Of a stretch of DNA of 64,000 bases, positions 31,881 through 43,349 are shown piece after piece (within the stretch, counting starts at the first letter, position 1; every line of letters begins with the position of its first letter). Position numbers and translations under genes: made by a program. The notes beneath the pieces are model-generated. The model saw nothing but the letters and a program-made list of their open reading frames with translations, was not told where the DNA came from and did no database searches. Source of the DNA: Ophiura sarsii (lineage: Eukaryota; Echinodermata; Ophiuroidea; Amphilepidida; Ophiuridae); NCBI GenBank assembly GCA_035610835.1, contig CM069454.1, positions 64,512,883 to 64,576,882 of the forward strand, given 5' to 3'.

Positions 31881-32481
31881 CTAACTGCATAATTCCTGCC
31901 TGCCATAATGTCTAAACTTGAGGTAAAAATGCATTTTAAAGGTGCCGTGACTGGTTTCCTTTTTTTTTGAGTGTGTGAAAACAATACCGGATTACATACG
32001 ATGTTGCACGCAAAGTGCAATTTGAAGAACATAAAATAGCCGCACACAGCCATATTCTGATCTTACCTGCTTACCGTAGCTTAGAGACACACGTCCGTCC
32101 GTTTAAAAGCCGGAATTTTCCAGCATTGATTGATCAATATTATACGCTATTATCTAAAATCGTCTTATCACCGAACTGCTGAATGCCAGTAAATACACGC
32201 GGTTATTAGTTTTACCATAAAACCTTTTTTTTCTTCAGAAACCTTCCCACCTTTCAAAGTCTGTCTCAAGAATTACGGAACATTAATAGTTCAAACATTA
32301 CAGCGGTTGATACCATTCATTATTAGGGTTAACACCTCCTTAAATGTGAAGATAGTCAAAACATGTTTTCCCTTCAAGGGTAATTTATAAGGTTGTTCGT
32401 ATAACTGTCTGTATAGTGAGTGAGAAACTCTGTAATTTGTGTGACGCCATTTTGATTTGTATAGTTTTGTATGACCTTATG
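31881..32481. repeat. Spacer with a partial TTAA-MITE
   Basis: 32196-32330 resembles the left half of the CACTTTCCACGCGG MITE (acgcggttattagttttacc, ttcagaaacctt, tttcaaagtctgtctcaag). The rest has no gene. Confidence 0.55.
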
Positions 32482-33300
32482 AACTCGCCGGCTTGGTCTT
32501 GCCGTAACTCACCGGCTTGGTCTTACCGTAACTCGCCGGCTTGGTCTTAACGTAACTCAACGGCTTGGTCTTACCGTGACTCGCCGGCTTGGTCTTAACG
32601 TAACTCGCCGGCTTGGTCTTGTTGCAACTCGTCGGCTTGGTCTTACCGTAACTCGCCGGCTCGGTCTTAAAAAAACTCGCCGGCTTGGTCTTCCTGTAAC
32701 TCGCCGGCTTGGTCTTACCGTGACTCGCCGGCTTGGTCTTAACGTAACTCGCAGGCTTGGTCTTGTTGTAACTCGTCGGCTTGGTCTTACCGTAACTCGC
32801 CGGCTTGATCGTACCGTAACTCGCCGGCTTGGTCTTACCGTAACTCGCCGGCTTGGTCTTAAAGTAACTCGCCTTCTTGGTCTTCCTGTAACTCGCCGGC
32901 TCGGTCTTAAAGTAACTCGCCGGCTTGGTCTTACCGTAACTCGCCGGCTCGGTCTTAAAGTAACTCGCCGGCTCGGTCTTAAAGTAACTCGCCGGCTTGG
33001 TCTTCCTGTAACTCGCCGGCTGGTCATACCGTAACTCGCCGGCTGGTTTTAACGTAACTCGCCGGCTTGGTCTTCCTGTAACTCGCCGACTGGTCTTACC
33101 GTAACTCGCCCCCTTGGTCTTGCCGTAACTCGCCGGCTTGGTCTTACCGTAACTCGCTGGCTGGTCTTACCGTAACTCGCCCCTTGGTCTTCCTGTAACT
33201 CGCCGGCTTAGTCTTACCGTAACTCACCGGCTTGGTCTTACTGTAACTCGCCGACTGGTCTTACCGTAACTCTCCCATAACTCTCCACCCCACCCCATAA
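32482..33300. repeat. 24-bp minisatellite, about 33 units
   Basis: The unit actcgccggcttggtcttaccgta repeats head to tail with point changes, mostly cttacc / cttaac / cttcct / cttgtt variants and a few 1-2 base losses after 33020. Because 24 is a multiple of three, both strands are open for about 150 codons (Arg-Arg-Val-Thr repeats on both). That openness is a result of the period, not evidence of a protein. Confidence 0.9.
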
Positions 33301-33319
33301 CTCGCCGTGTTACCGGATC

Positions 33320-33434
33320 CTTTAGTTTCCTGCTTTCTCATTGATTCGTAACTACTATGAATCATTCTCATATGAGTATTACATTAATTTATTTCCACTA
33401 TAAACTATCTAAACGATGATTGGCTTTTTCAAAG
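33320..33434. repeat. Partial copy of the 24835-25348 element
   Basis: tttagtttcctgctttctca, ttgattcgtaa, ttatttccacta-aaact and taaacgatgattg words match 25235-25350. Confidence 0.7.
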
Positions 33435-33442
33435 ACTATTTA

Positions 33443-35273
33443 CAGGGTGTCCCAGAATGATCTACACCGGGTTTCAAAAATATTTAAAAAAGATATAACA
33501 AATCGTGTTTCAAATTTAAATACTTGCAACATGATGGTGAAAATGTTTTCTATACTTATTCCGTTCATTTTATTGAGATATCTCTTTTTGTTCCGCTATG
33601 GCAAGACAAAATTGAAAATCGATGAAAAACGTATTTTTAAATTTGGCCTCACATAATTCATCTTTACAGCTATTTTTTCTAGCGCTACTAGCATTTCAAA
33701 CAATGAACCCCACACCTCATAAGTTATATTCAAAACTCCAACCAAAGAAACGCAGGTTAAAACCACTCAAGCTAAACAACCCTATTCAATTAAAGCTTTG
33801 TTGTCTACAGGGTGTCCCTAAAAAAAGGGTGCACATGTTTGCGCAACTTGTTGACCATGAAGTCCTACAGTTTAGAGTAAAATGTTTATATACACGGAAA
33901 GGGAAAACACTCAGCTTTTAGATGCCGTTTATTTTATCTGATTTAAATTTGTCAATCCTGAGATACACTCGGTTTATCAAAGCTACCCAAAATCGACGTT
34001 GTGCCACTTTTACAGAAATAATGATTATGAGCGTCAAAACTATACTAACATTGGTCTATCCATGGGCATCAATCGTCTTGAATCATTGGGGTGGGCATTT
34101 GACCGGAATTGTTTAAAAGAGGCTGAGGAACAAAAAAGATGTCCTTGGAATATGTGGTAAGGGATTTCTACGAGCAGTTATTCTGGGATCCCTCTGAAGT
34201 GCACGCCGCACGTTATCAATGTGTTACTGTGTCCTGCCACTTTTCATATCTTAGTCTTCCAGAATGTTCTTTATTTATATTGGTGCTATCATCTACCATC
34301 TACCAAGTATTTCCAATACTCCTTTGTATAGGTGTATTCCTAGATGGTACGTGAGTGTTTGGGAAAATGAATGGCAAACTCTCTGGTGACTTCTGCTGGA
34401 CATCTAGTTTCATGATATTTTAAGACCATGAACACCCTCTTCTAATGAAAATTAAGGCCGCACCCAGCCATATGGAGAATGTACGTCTGTCTTGTTTTAA
34501 AAATGTAGACCCAATACACATTTAGTGAAACCTCGTCAAAGAGACGTGTTCAAATCATGTAATAAACATCTTTATATTCAGTTCTGCTTGGATACACAAG
34601 CACTCATTCTATTATTTAAACCTATTCAATCTCAATACAAAAATGTTATTTTGCATATTAACACTAATGAAGGGCAATCGTACAAGTGGAAGTTGTATCT
34701 TAGGAGTATTAAAACCTTTGAAACTGTAAAGTGGCACAACATCGATTTTGGGTGGCTCTTGTTAATTGTCCATATCTCAGGATTGACAAATCCGAATCAG
34801 ATGAAATAAGCAGCATCTGAAAGCCAGGTGTTTGATCTTTCAATATGTGTTAACACCTTACACCAAATATTAGAACTTCATGGTCAACAAGTAGGGTAAA
34901 CACATGCACCCTTTTTTTAGGGACACCCGGTATGCACACAACACTCGATTGTTATCAAAAAGCTAATTAAGATACGAGGAGGGTGCAATAATAATGCGAA
35001 TAACATTTCAGAAATAATGTAATGTTTAAAAGGGTAAGCAATTTTATAGATTTTCATAATGGATATTTTCGACAAAAACTTGAAATCTACTATCGTTACA
35101 AAAAAATCTGTATTTTCCATCACAAATGTCTGATTTTCAAAATTTAAAATTCCTAAGAAAGCTGGGCGTTTGCGCAAGATATTAAATGAAAACGGTTTGA
35201 CAATATCAATTAAGTTCATACCGAAAACAATAAATCGTATTAACTCGGTATAGATCTTTCTGGGATACCCTGT
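33443..35273. mobile_element. Outer element with CAGGGTGTCCCAGAA ends, hosting another element
   Basis: Left end CAGGGTGTCCCAGAATGATC; right end (inverse) CAGGGTATCCCAGAAAGATC, continuing ta-accg-gtt. The arms are ~365 bp (left) and ~340 bp (right) because a second element (33808-34930) sits between them. CAGGGTGTCCCA ends are common in Tc1/mariner-type elements; the flanking TA is clear only at the left. Confidence 0.6.
33808..34930. mobile_element. Nested element with ~200-bp inverted arms
   Basis: Left arm begins CAGGGTGTCCCTAAAAAAAG then ggtgcacatgtttgc and gttgaccatgaagt. The right arm repeats these inverted. The match continues inward as atctgattt-aatttgtcaatcctgagata and acccaaaatcga-gttgtgccactt (33937-34016 against 34723-34800). 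TA flanks both sides. There is no transposase frame; the interior frames are arm products. Confidence 0.7.
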
Positions 35274-35296
35274 GCACGTCCTACCATCATATAGGT

Positions 35297-35910
35297 AGGG
35301 ATGTTATCAAGCCGGGATAGGGTTGTGCAACTAAAACTTAACCATGTTTTTAAGATTTTTCATGATTTGTCTCCTGATTATATGAAATTGTATTTTACTA
35401 GATTGTCATCTTTGCATAAATATAGTACCAGGGGTAGCCTATTCAACGTTGTTGTTTCTTCTTCAAAGGGTCAAGCTAGATTAACTTTTTATAACTTTTT
35501 ATCACTGGAACTAATGGCCGAGCGAGATCAAGAACACCAACAATTTTAGTTCATTCAAACAATTAGTTAAAAGACACTTAGCGAGTTATGATTCCATTGT
35601 TGTAAGCTCGTGCCCTGTTTTTATTTGTTTTGTCCTTGTTTTTCGTTTGGCGTTTGTGGTTCATTCATGCGTTTCATTTTGTTTTTCTGTTTTTTTCTGT
35701 CTTTCTATTCTTGTTAAGGACCCCAATGGAAATAACCCTTGTGTTCAAAGCTTTTTGGGCTATCCTTGGTACTTTTGCTCATATTTTATTATGTCTATAT
35801 GGGGTTTTTCAAATTGCTTAGCGCGATTTAATTATGTGCATGTATTACATGATTGTATTTTAGATGGTTCTCTATATGAAGTTTGAGTACCTAATCAAAT
35901 CAAATCAGAA
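35297..35910 (+). pseudogene. 3' fragment of a CR1-like LINE
   Basis: The frame from ~35301 encodes RDRVVQLKLNHVFKIFHDLS, then SSLHKYSTRGS and a Gly/Ala/Phe stretch. After a frameshift FKQLVKRHLASY follows (~35553). R-V-x2-L-x-L ... Y-x-T-R-G-S ... F-K-x2-V-K-x-H-L is the usual C-terminal signature of CR1/Jockey-like ORF2 proteins in invertebrates. A T-rich 3' UTR and a short atcaaatcaaatc tail (35891-35907) follow. Only the last ~95 codons remain. Confidence 0.6.
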
Positions 35911-35933
35911 GATGACTAGATGTCGCAAGTATT

Positions 35934-36181
35934 GGGCTATTCCAGATAATAATGAACGTCCCTATAGAGGAGATTTTTATTTTTTTAGTCCGGAATTCTA
36001 TGACTCCCTCTATAAAATGTATAAGGAATTCCAGATCAAACTTCAAAAAATGTATGGAATTCCAGATCAAAATTCAAAAAAGTATGAAATTCCAGATCAA
36101 ACTTCACAAAATGTATGGAATTTGTGGGAAAAAGTCTGGAATTCCGATGTCCTCTATATTCTATATTATCTGGAATAGCCC
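35934..36181. mobile_element. MITE with GGGCTATTCCAGATAATA ends
   Basis: The left and right ends are inverted (gggctattccagataat and the inverse of attatctggaatagccc), flanked by ATT on both sides. The interior holds three to four ~36-bp repeats of ggaattccagatcaaacttc with a-rich spacers. Confidence 0.7.
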
Positions 36182-37619
36182 ATTGCTAGAAAGAGTTATC
36201 GTGAGATACGATAACGGCGATCTAATTAATAGGCAATCTTAAAACTTTTCATTTCGCCAATTTTCTCATTCATAAACCACTATAGAAATACCTTTTTTCT
36301 GACCTTGTTATTTATATTACGCCGAAATACGCGTACTGGCATATTTCATGTGCAACTCACGCAAAATACGTAATAAATGGACGTTATCACGTTTGCGTAC
36401 GTCTTGAAATTGACCATGTACAAAATCGGCTAAACTAAAAAAAAAATAACACGATGCATTTGTCGAGCTCTAAAGTTTTAGAAATAAGGCTATATTAAAA
36501 AATCTTTTGTCTCAAAGCTCTTTAGTTTTTCAAAACCTAATGGGGAATGCGTTTTTTTATAATTTTTTTAAATTTTAATATAAATATTGAAATCCTTGTA
36601 AAAGTGAACTTTTGTATTTAAAATGATGTGATCAATGAAAATCTGAAAAATCGGTGAAATTTTGGGATTTTTCCCCCTTCTAACGCGCATAAAATAACTA
36701 ACGCACGCGGGAGCTTTGAGACAAAGGCCGTATTTCATTCATTGAAGTAAACTAGAATCTAAGAGCTCCAGCGATAAACGCGCTATGAAGCCATGACTGT
36801 GTGCGTATGTCTATGGGAACCGAGACAAAATTGGAGACAAGAATTGGGGCATTTTGCAAAAACGCAATGCATGCATTGTGGTGGTGTCTTTAAAATCTTC
36901 TTTGATGCAGAGATCTCGATGTACACACATCGTGTGTCCTCCACGGCTGTTTGATCCCACATAATGTGTCCGTTTTATTCTGAGAACACCGTAACTTGCT
37001 GGCCCTGTTCTGGTTTTAACATATTCAAGTACCTGATTATATACTGGCCATCTTTTGTAGACATTTCAGAACATTTGTTGGTCGCGACATTTCAGAGAAA
37101 TAGAGCTTTGAATATTATTATTTACTATAATAGCGCCCTCATCGGCCACATTTCCCATAGAGTTGCATGTAAAATGTGTGTAAAGTATGTGTGTCAGGCG
37201 GATCTCTGAGCTGCCAATCTACCTCGCCCACATCAGGTAGGTATGACGTGTTGACTAGCCCCTTGTCCAAATCAGCCCGATATGACGAGTTGATCAACGC
37301 ACTGTAAATTATAACCTTACTGATGCAATATAATTTTGCCAGGTTCGAGCCTTTGAGTTGATGAAGGTTACCTTTTTCACTATTATTATTTGTATGTAAT
37401 GTTACCCATTTACCATGTTTGTTGCCCGAAAGTTATCGAGATATATATACAGGTGGTGCATAGACACATATTTTAACCAGTAAATATTTTTGACACCGTT
37501 GTCTTAATAGTTTAATAACTTATTTTACCTCAGTAGAACATTAGTTTAAAGCTTATATTAAAATTTTACTTCGAAAAGGAAACAAGATTTACGTAAAGTA
37601 ATTTGCCCTGGGTTTAATA
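36182..37619. repeat. Segmental duplication block, copy 2
   Basis: Counterpart of 26506-29550 without the MITEs found there (palindrome array, GGACATAATT MITE). Continuous similarity includes the aaatacgtaataaat, gagctctaaagttttagaaa, aaccgagacaaa-ttggaga, ttgcccgaaagttatcga, tttttgacaccgttgt and aagatttacgta words. No gene is seen. Confidence 0.75.
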
Positions 37620-38795
37620 CACTCTCAGCAAAAGTTCAACTTAGAACCATAAATGGTTCCTCACGTTGTACTCCATATGGAACCCTCATGGGTTCTTCCC
37701 AAGAACCATTTCATTGAAGAATCCTCTTGAAAGGTTCTTTAAGGGGGGTGTGGACTCTCAGGTACAGCCTCCGTAAAACTGCCGTAACTTCTTCAATATT
37801 CATTTAATCTTTATAAACGTATACAGTTTTTTGCAGAAAAGGATTCAATAAATCCAACCATGATAATGAAATTGACCATTTTGGAAAAATTTATAAAAAA
37901 CACGTTTTTGACCCGTTTTAGGTTTGGAAAAGATAACTCAAAATATATTTTGTTAAATTTTGTCATACTAGTTTTATGATAATCCTGATAACATTCCCCA
38001 GGAGCGTTTTTGTTTGTTTGTTGAATAATCGATTATTTTTTTGAGTTATAGATCAAAAAGTGCCAACAAATGTTTTTGTTTACGGAGACTGTACCTGAGA
38101 GTCCACAGCCCCCTTAAAGAACCAAAAAAGGTTCTTCAGTTTTGAACTCTCTATGGAACCTTAAGGGTTCTTCAGGGTTAAAGAACCCTCTTCTTGAAAG
38201 GTTCTTCAGTTTTGTCCTCTATATGGAACCCTGAGCCTGAGGGTTCTTCAGGGTTAAAGAACCCTCTTGAAAGGTTCTTTAAAGGACCAGAAAAGTTCTT
38301 CAGTTTTGTTATTATAGAACCCTTAGGTTTCTTCAGAAATATTTAGAAATAGATTGTTTCAAGCACCATTTTATTTTGCTGTTTGCATACTTTTCTAATT
38401 TACTTTATTAATATAATGCATGTATCTGGTTTGTGCACAATCACTAAGTGAGTGACGTCTTGAAATAATCATGTTAATAAAATGGATACATAAATCCTTA
38501 CGAAATCTTCTTTCCATGGTGTTAATTTTAAAGAAGCCGATGCACACGTACCCGTGTGTCAAATAATTCTGAAGTTCAAGTCATTATAAAGAACTCTCAC
38601 AGCTTTTCATGGAACCCTTTTTTGTATTTTAGGGTTCTATAAAGAACCATTGACTCAGGAAGAACCTTTCATTCTGGGTTTGGAACCAGTTGTATCCTTC
38701 TTGGAACCATTAAAGGTTCCTTGAGTGCAGAAGGTTCTACATCGAACCCCGAGCTTACTCAAAGAACCCTTTCCGAACCATTTTTGCTGAGAGTG
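37620..38795. mobile_element. Element built of AGAACC/GGTTCT words, TA target
   Basis: Ends CACTCTCAGCAAAA (left) and the inverse TTTTGCTGAGAGTG (right), each next to TA (37618-37619, 38796-38797), as for Tc1/mariner. The interior is a series of aagaacc...ggttcttt words in both orientations with ccctcttgaaaggttctt recurring. A separate TTAA element interrupts it (37743-38113). Confidence 0.8.
37743..38113. mobile_element. Nested TTAA element, 371 bp
   Basis: Starts GGGGGGTGTGGACTCTCAGG then TACAG, ends with the inverse, flanked by TTAA on both sides (37739-37742, 38114-38117). Removing it and one TTAA restores ggttctttaaagaacc, an intact palindromic word of the host element. Confidence 0.85.
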
Positions 38796-38861
38796 TAGTC
38801 ATACACTACAATACTATTGTAAATGATTAAAATCTTTAAATGCAATCAATGATATTGTTAA

Positions 38862-39093
38862 CCATTTCCACGCGGCTATTAATTTTGCCATTATACAAAA
38901 CAGATTTTTCAGAAACCTTTCACAACTTTCAAAGTCTATCTCAAGGATTACTGAACCAATAATAGTCATGTTTGTACTTAATATGTTAATGCAATTCTCA
39001 TGGTGATTCCAAATGTGGTGATGAAATTCACTACTTTTAACATTTGTTGAAACATTTTGTGACATTTTGAAACAGTAGTCTGCGTGGAAAGTG
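38862..39093. mobile_element. TTAA MITE (CACTTTCCACGCGG family), copy B
   Basis: Flanked by TTAA at 38858-38861 and 39094-39097. Left end ccatttccacgcggctatta; right end the inverse of cactttccacgcag. The interior matches 29559-29781 closely. Confidence 0.8.
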
Positions 39094-39226
39094 TTAAGGG
39101 CCATTATTACATGCTTAGAATGAACTGGTCAATATTTAATTATTTCCAGTTTATTTTGTATAACTATATGCATAAAGATAAATGTGTATTCACACTTTCA
39201 TGTGATTCGCCATCAGATCAAAATGG

Positions 39227-39368
39227 TTAGTAAAACACTTTCTCGTATCCGAATTCACTCTCGGTATTGACCACGTCCATACTTGCTTGACCACTCACGG
39301 CCATGCGAAATGTCATAATTGCTGACTTATAGATACTACGATCCGTGCTAGGAGCTGTCTCTGGAGCC
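39227..39368 (-). CDS. Exon 3 (terminal) of a 154-residue secreted protein
   Basis: After the acceptor ttcttttattgaacAG (first exon base 39368) the exon enters in phase 2 and encodes 46 residues to TAA at 39227-39229. It starts A-P-E-T-A-P, has R-x2-Y-K-S-x4-F-R-x-A-V and ends FGYEKVFY. With exons 45453-45702 and 46340-46412 the coding length is exactly 155 codons including the stop. A paralogous exon lies at 29935-30085. No known domain is recognised. Confidence 0.6.
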
Positions 39369-39994
39369 CTGTTCAATAAAAGAAACAGAAAACAAATACA
39401 ATATAAATAGAGAATAATCAATGCTTAGAGGGGCGAGCAAATAATCAATGCTAAGAGGGGAGCGTTAAACTGGGGAGAAACTATCTATAGGGTCACGCGT
39501 CATGAACTCGCCTCCAATAGGGTGGTGCTGTTCCCCTTTTTAGTTTCATGCTCTCATATTCCTTAAATATTTTTAAAATCACAAAAGCTATCTCAACAAA
39601 TTTGGTATCATTTTAAAGCCCTAATAACAAGCTATCTGCCTGCAAAATGGCATTGGTATAGCCAATACAGAAGGGGGAGATACAGCTGTGATTACGTAAG
39701 AGTAGTCACGGAACACTTCCATCCAAGTTTGCATATTTTGACAGATTTTCACTTGCGCGGCTGGTTACTTACTCATTAATGTTCAATTAGCCAGCACTGT
39801 TTAATAGGCCTACTATGATAAAAAGTTCAATTTGTGATCTAAGAATACTGAATAATCGATCATAACACTCATAACACCCAGAAAACCAAAAACAATACAA
39901 CTCATTGTAAGGAGAGAGATATGGCCATACTCTTTTAATGTAAACAAAACATTTATTTTTGTTTTCAATTGCGATACTAATAATTTGACTATCA
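39369..39994. other. Intron DNA with aatgcttagagggg words
   Basis: 39410-39475 repeats the gagcaaataatcaatgct / gagcgttaaactgggga words of 30140-30200. The remainder has no recognisable feature; two overlapping minus-strand frames at 39787-40073 lack support. Confidence 0.45.
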
Positions 39995-40804
39995 CCCATG
40001 CGAAAATGAATCCAAGCTTTATAAGAAATACTGGAAAATTCCGGCTTTTCCTGGAATATCCAAGCTTATCCAAGCTCTGGCTAAGAGTAAAATCCAGCCT
40101 AATTTCAAACCTTGAATATCCTGGTTTTAAGCCAGGATAAAAACTGGAAAAAGCTGGAATAAAAATAATCCTGGCTTTTCCAAGGTATTTCTATAGCTTT
40201 CTGATCCTGGAACTACAAGAAAAGCTTGAACTCAAACATATGAGATTGGATTAGCTTGGACTTTTATAAACACATTGTGGAAAAGTCCAAGCTTCTTAGC
40301 AACCTTGGATTAGCTTGGACTTAGGTGAAATTTATAAACACATGTGGAATCTAATTATTCAATGTTGAAATCTGATGACTAAATATAGCACACATTTTGG
40401 ATTTTTAAAATGAAATTTTGAACTTACTTCTCTCCTGAAAACCTAATGTACACACTAATTTCTTATTGTTTAACTTTATTGGAAATTAGGTTATTTAAAT
40501 GGTGGGTATTTTGACATATTCATTTTGGAATTTGAAAATGACCTTTTTCACACCATTGTATTCAGTCATTGAAAATGTCAGTAGGAACACCATTTCCACT
40601 TTAGCGTGGCTGGTGTAAAGGGGTAGATTGACTAATAAAGATAAAAGGAATTTTACAAAGCCTAATTTAGAGAAATATTGGCAAATAACTGGCAACTCAT
40701 TACAACAAAGCATAGCATTACAGAACCTTGAAAGCCTGGATATTCCAGAAAAAGCCAGAAGTTTCCAGAATTTCTTATGAAGCTTGAACTTATTTTCGCG
40801 TGGG
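39995..40804. mobile_element. Element of iterated CCAAGCTT/CCTGG words with ~70-bp inverted ends
   Basis: Left end CCCATGCGAAAATGAATCCA, then agctttataagaaatactgg, ttttcctggaatatccaag. The right end (inverse) is CCCACGCGAAAATAAGTTCA, then agcttcataagaaattctgg, ttttctggaatatccagg. The flanking interior is filled with aagcttgga, tccagg and ttcctgg words in both orientations. Confidence 0.75.
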
Positions 40805-41549
40805 AAGTGAAGTTCACAATTTATGCAGAGCATTAATGAGTAAATGAACTATGCATTCTGCAGACTGTGTTAGTGTGTACAATTTGACAATTGTGAAAAT
40901 GAATGTGTCGTCTGCTGCATGTCAGTTGAGGTTTGTCTGTAAATTTTTCCTTATTTGACTGTAATATAAGACTAGGTAATTGAAGTATAGCATTTTGATC
41001 AAGTACACAGCCTTGGGATCTCCCTGGAAGATATTCATCAGGAAGCTAGGCCTAAACAAAATAAGCTTTTTAAAATGTTCATGTTGGCGTTCATGTTAGA
41101 GTTGTGTAGTTCGATAGACCAGGCTACAAACATTCATAATTTGGCTGTGCATAGTGCGGTACATAGCCTTGCTGTTTGTGATTTGTTTTTCTGCAAAAGT
41201 GGAGCACAAAAATTAATAGTGGACTTTATAATAGGCCTAGTTTATAATAATCTCTATCTATTCAATTGAATATGATTGTTTGAACTCAAGCTTAGCCTAG
41301 GCCTATCTATATCAGAGAAGACATTAGGCAGGCAGTAGTCCATGGCCTAGCCCTAGTAATATTATTATTATTAGTTAAAATAACTTGCCTATCTGGAAGT
41401 AAAGTGACACCTAAAAGTAAGGTAGGTTCAAACTGGACTAATCCTATAGTTTAATCACCAAAATCAAGTTGCTTGATTCAATAATGACTGAGTAATGATC
41501 AAAATACTGTTTTTTCCAAAATGGCCGACTTTTTTTATCTTTAAAATTT
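40805..41549. other. Non-coding spacer
   Basis: taggcctag-type words recur (41050, 41235, 41300, 41345). No gene is seen. Confidence 0.4.
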
Positions 41550-42194
41550 TAATGCACCTAAAATTCCACCTTATCCAAGCTTTTTTACTGTCAGAATGTA
41601 TTGCCGTCAGATTCCAGCTTATTCCAGCTAATCCATGCTTTTTATGCACCTAAAGATCAGCCTTTTTATTCAAGCTTATTCAAGCTTTTTATAATTACAG
41701 CTTATTCTGGCTTATCCAGGCTTTTTTTACCGCACAAAAATTCCGCCTTTATCCAAGCTAATCCTGTCCAGATTTACCGCCAGATTCCAGCTTATTCCAG
41801 CTAATCCAGGCTTTTTTAGCGCACCAAAAATCCAGCCTTTATCCAAGCTAATCCTGTCCAGATTTACCGCCAGATTCCAGCTTATTCCAGCTAATCCAGG
41901 CTTTTTTAGCGCACCAAAATCCAGCCTTTATCCAAGCTAAATCCTGTCCAAATTTACCGCCAGATTCCAGCTTATTCCAGCTAATCCAGGCTTTTTATGC
42001 ACCTAAAATCAGCCATTTTATTCCAGCTAATCCAAGCTTTTTATTATTCCTGGCTTTTCTGAAAATTAAAATCCAAGCTTAATCCTGTCTAGATTTACCG
42101 CACGGAATTCCGGAATAAGCTGGAATTATTCCGGGATTAAGTTCCAGGATATTCTGGAATAATTCCGGAATTTTCCAGCTCATTATCGCATGGG
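41550..42194. mobile_element. Second member of the CCCATGCGA element family with a 90-bp array
   Basis: The right end (inverse) reads CCCATGCGATAATGAGCTGG then aaaattccgg, the same terminus as 39995. Between about 41690 and 42000 a 90-bp unit (ttaccgccagattccagctt, attccagctaatccaggctt, tttagcgcacc, ccagcctttatccaagctaa) repeats about three times (starts near 41777, 41867 and 41957). The left end is not clear. Confidence 0.65.
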
Positions 42195-43349
42195 AATGCG
42201 CAAAATTGGCGATAATTTTATAAGATACATGATTTCAGCCTTTAAGTTGCAAATTTGAAGACTAGAAGCTTGATAAGTTGTATGCGATGTTATTAGATCT
42301 TGAACTTGGTTTAATAACGACAATGTTCATATTTACTAAAATTACTATAATTTTGTTTCCCATTGTTATAAAAAGATTGAACTTATCCTAAACATTTTAA
42401 ATTTTACTGTTCTTAAGTATAAAATGTGATGAAAATAATCTAGACAACTTTTATTTTATATTTTGTGTTACACTTTGGTCTCATCTGGCATATTATTTGG
42501 TGTAAAATAAAATCTAGAAACATAAAACACGTTAATCCATGTCATTTTGTAGAGAAGTATTGATTTCATGTATGTGCTGTCTGAATCACTCAATATGAGC
42601 AAACTTGGATGGAAGCGTTCCCAGACAAATGTTACGTAATTGCTCATTTCTCTGGAATTACTGAACCGAATCACATCCGGTTTTCTTTAAAGTATCTAAA
42701 TACTATTTGTGGCGAGTCTGTCTGTCCGTTCAACGCGTTTGGGTATAGATTCCTGCCCATCTGCCTATACAATCGCTATGCACAGGGATCTTTGCCCCAC
42801 GTAGACAACAAACTGTTGCTACGCGCTCGCGTATAAACAAAACAAAACATGGCACACGCGGTTATCGGCGCACGCGTAATGGCGCAGACCGTTTGGTGCG
42901 TACGCGTTCGTGGCGTTAACTGGGTCTTTTCATGGGGCGGGTAAACATGTAAAAAGAAGCCGTCCGGTGGCTAACAAGGATAGAAAAAGGACTCCGATTA
43001 ACTTTAACTCCCGGGCGTGTTTTTGTATGAGTTAAACTATAATATGCATATGATCAGGAGGTAAAAAAGGATCCGATGGCGGGTTATGGTTAATAAAGGA
43101 AATGGGAGCGTAAACCGTAGGCCTTCATCCATGAACACATTATGTGTTAAACATGTTATTGTTAAAGTGATTGCGAATTGCGGTGGTATGATGTCAGTGC
43201 CTCAACATCCCATCGCGGACCCATCTATGCGTGCAGGCCACAACGGGCCCTCATCATACCTATCATGGGATGTCTTTTATATAAATGGGAATGTTACAGG
43301 GACATGTATAAATATAAAGGGACGGTGTGAGCAAACATTTAGGAAAGAC
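42195..43349. other. Non-coding stretch with a CpG-rich core
   Basis: 42810-42920 is rich in CG (acgcgctcgcgtata, cacgcggttatcggcgcacg, tacgcgttcgtggcg), unlike the AT-rich flanks. It could be promoter-like, but no gene start is supported. The 43086-43454 open frame lacks features. Confidence 0.4.

Noticed and set aside
32557..33034. Arg-rich repeat protein on either strand
   Set aside because: Both strands are open only because the 24-bp unit is a multiple of three. There is no start context, splice site or domain.
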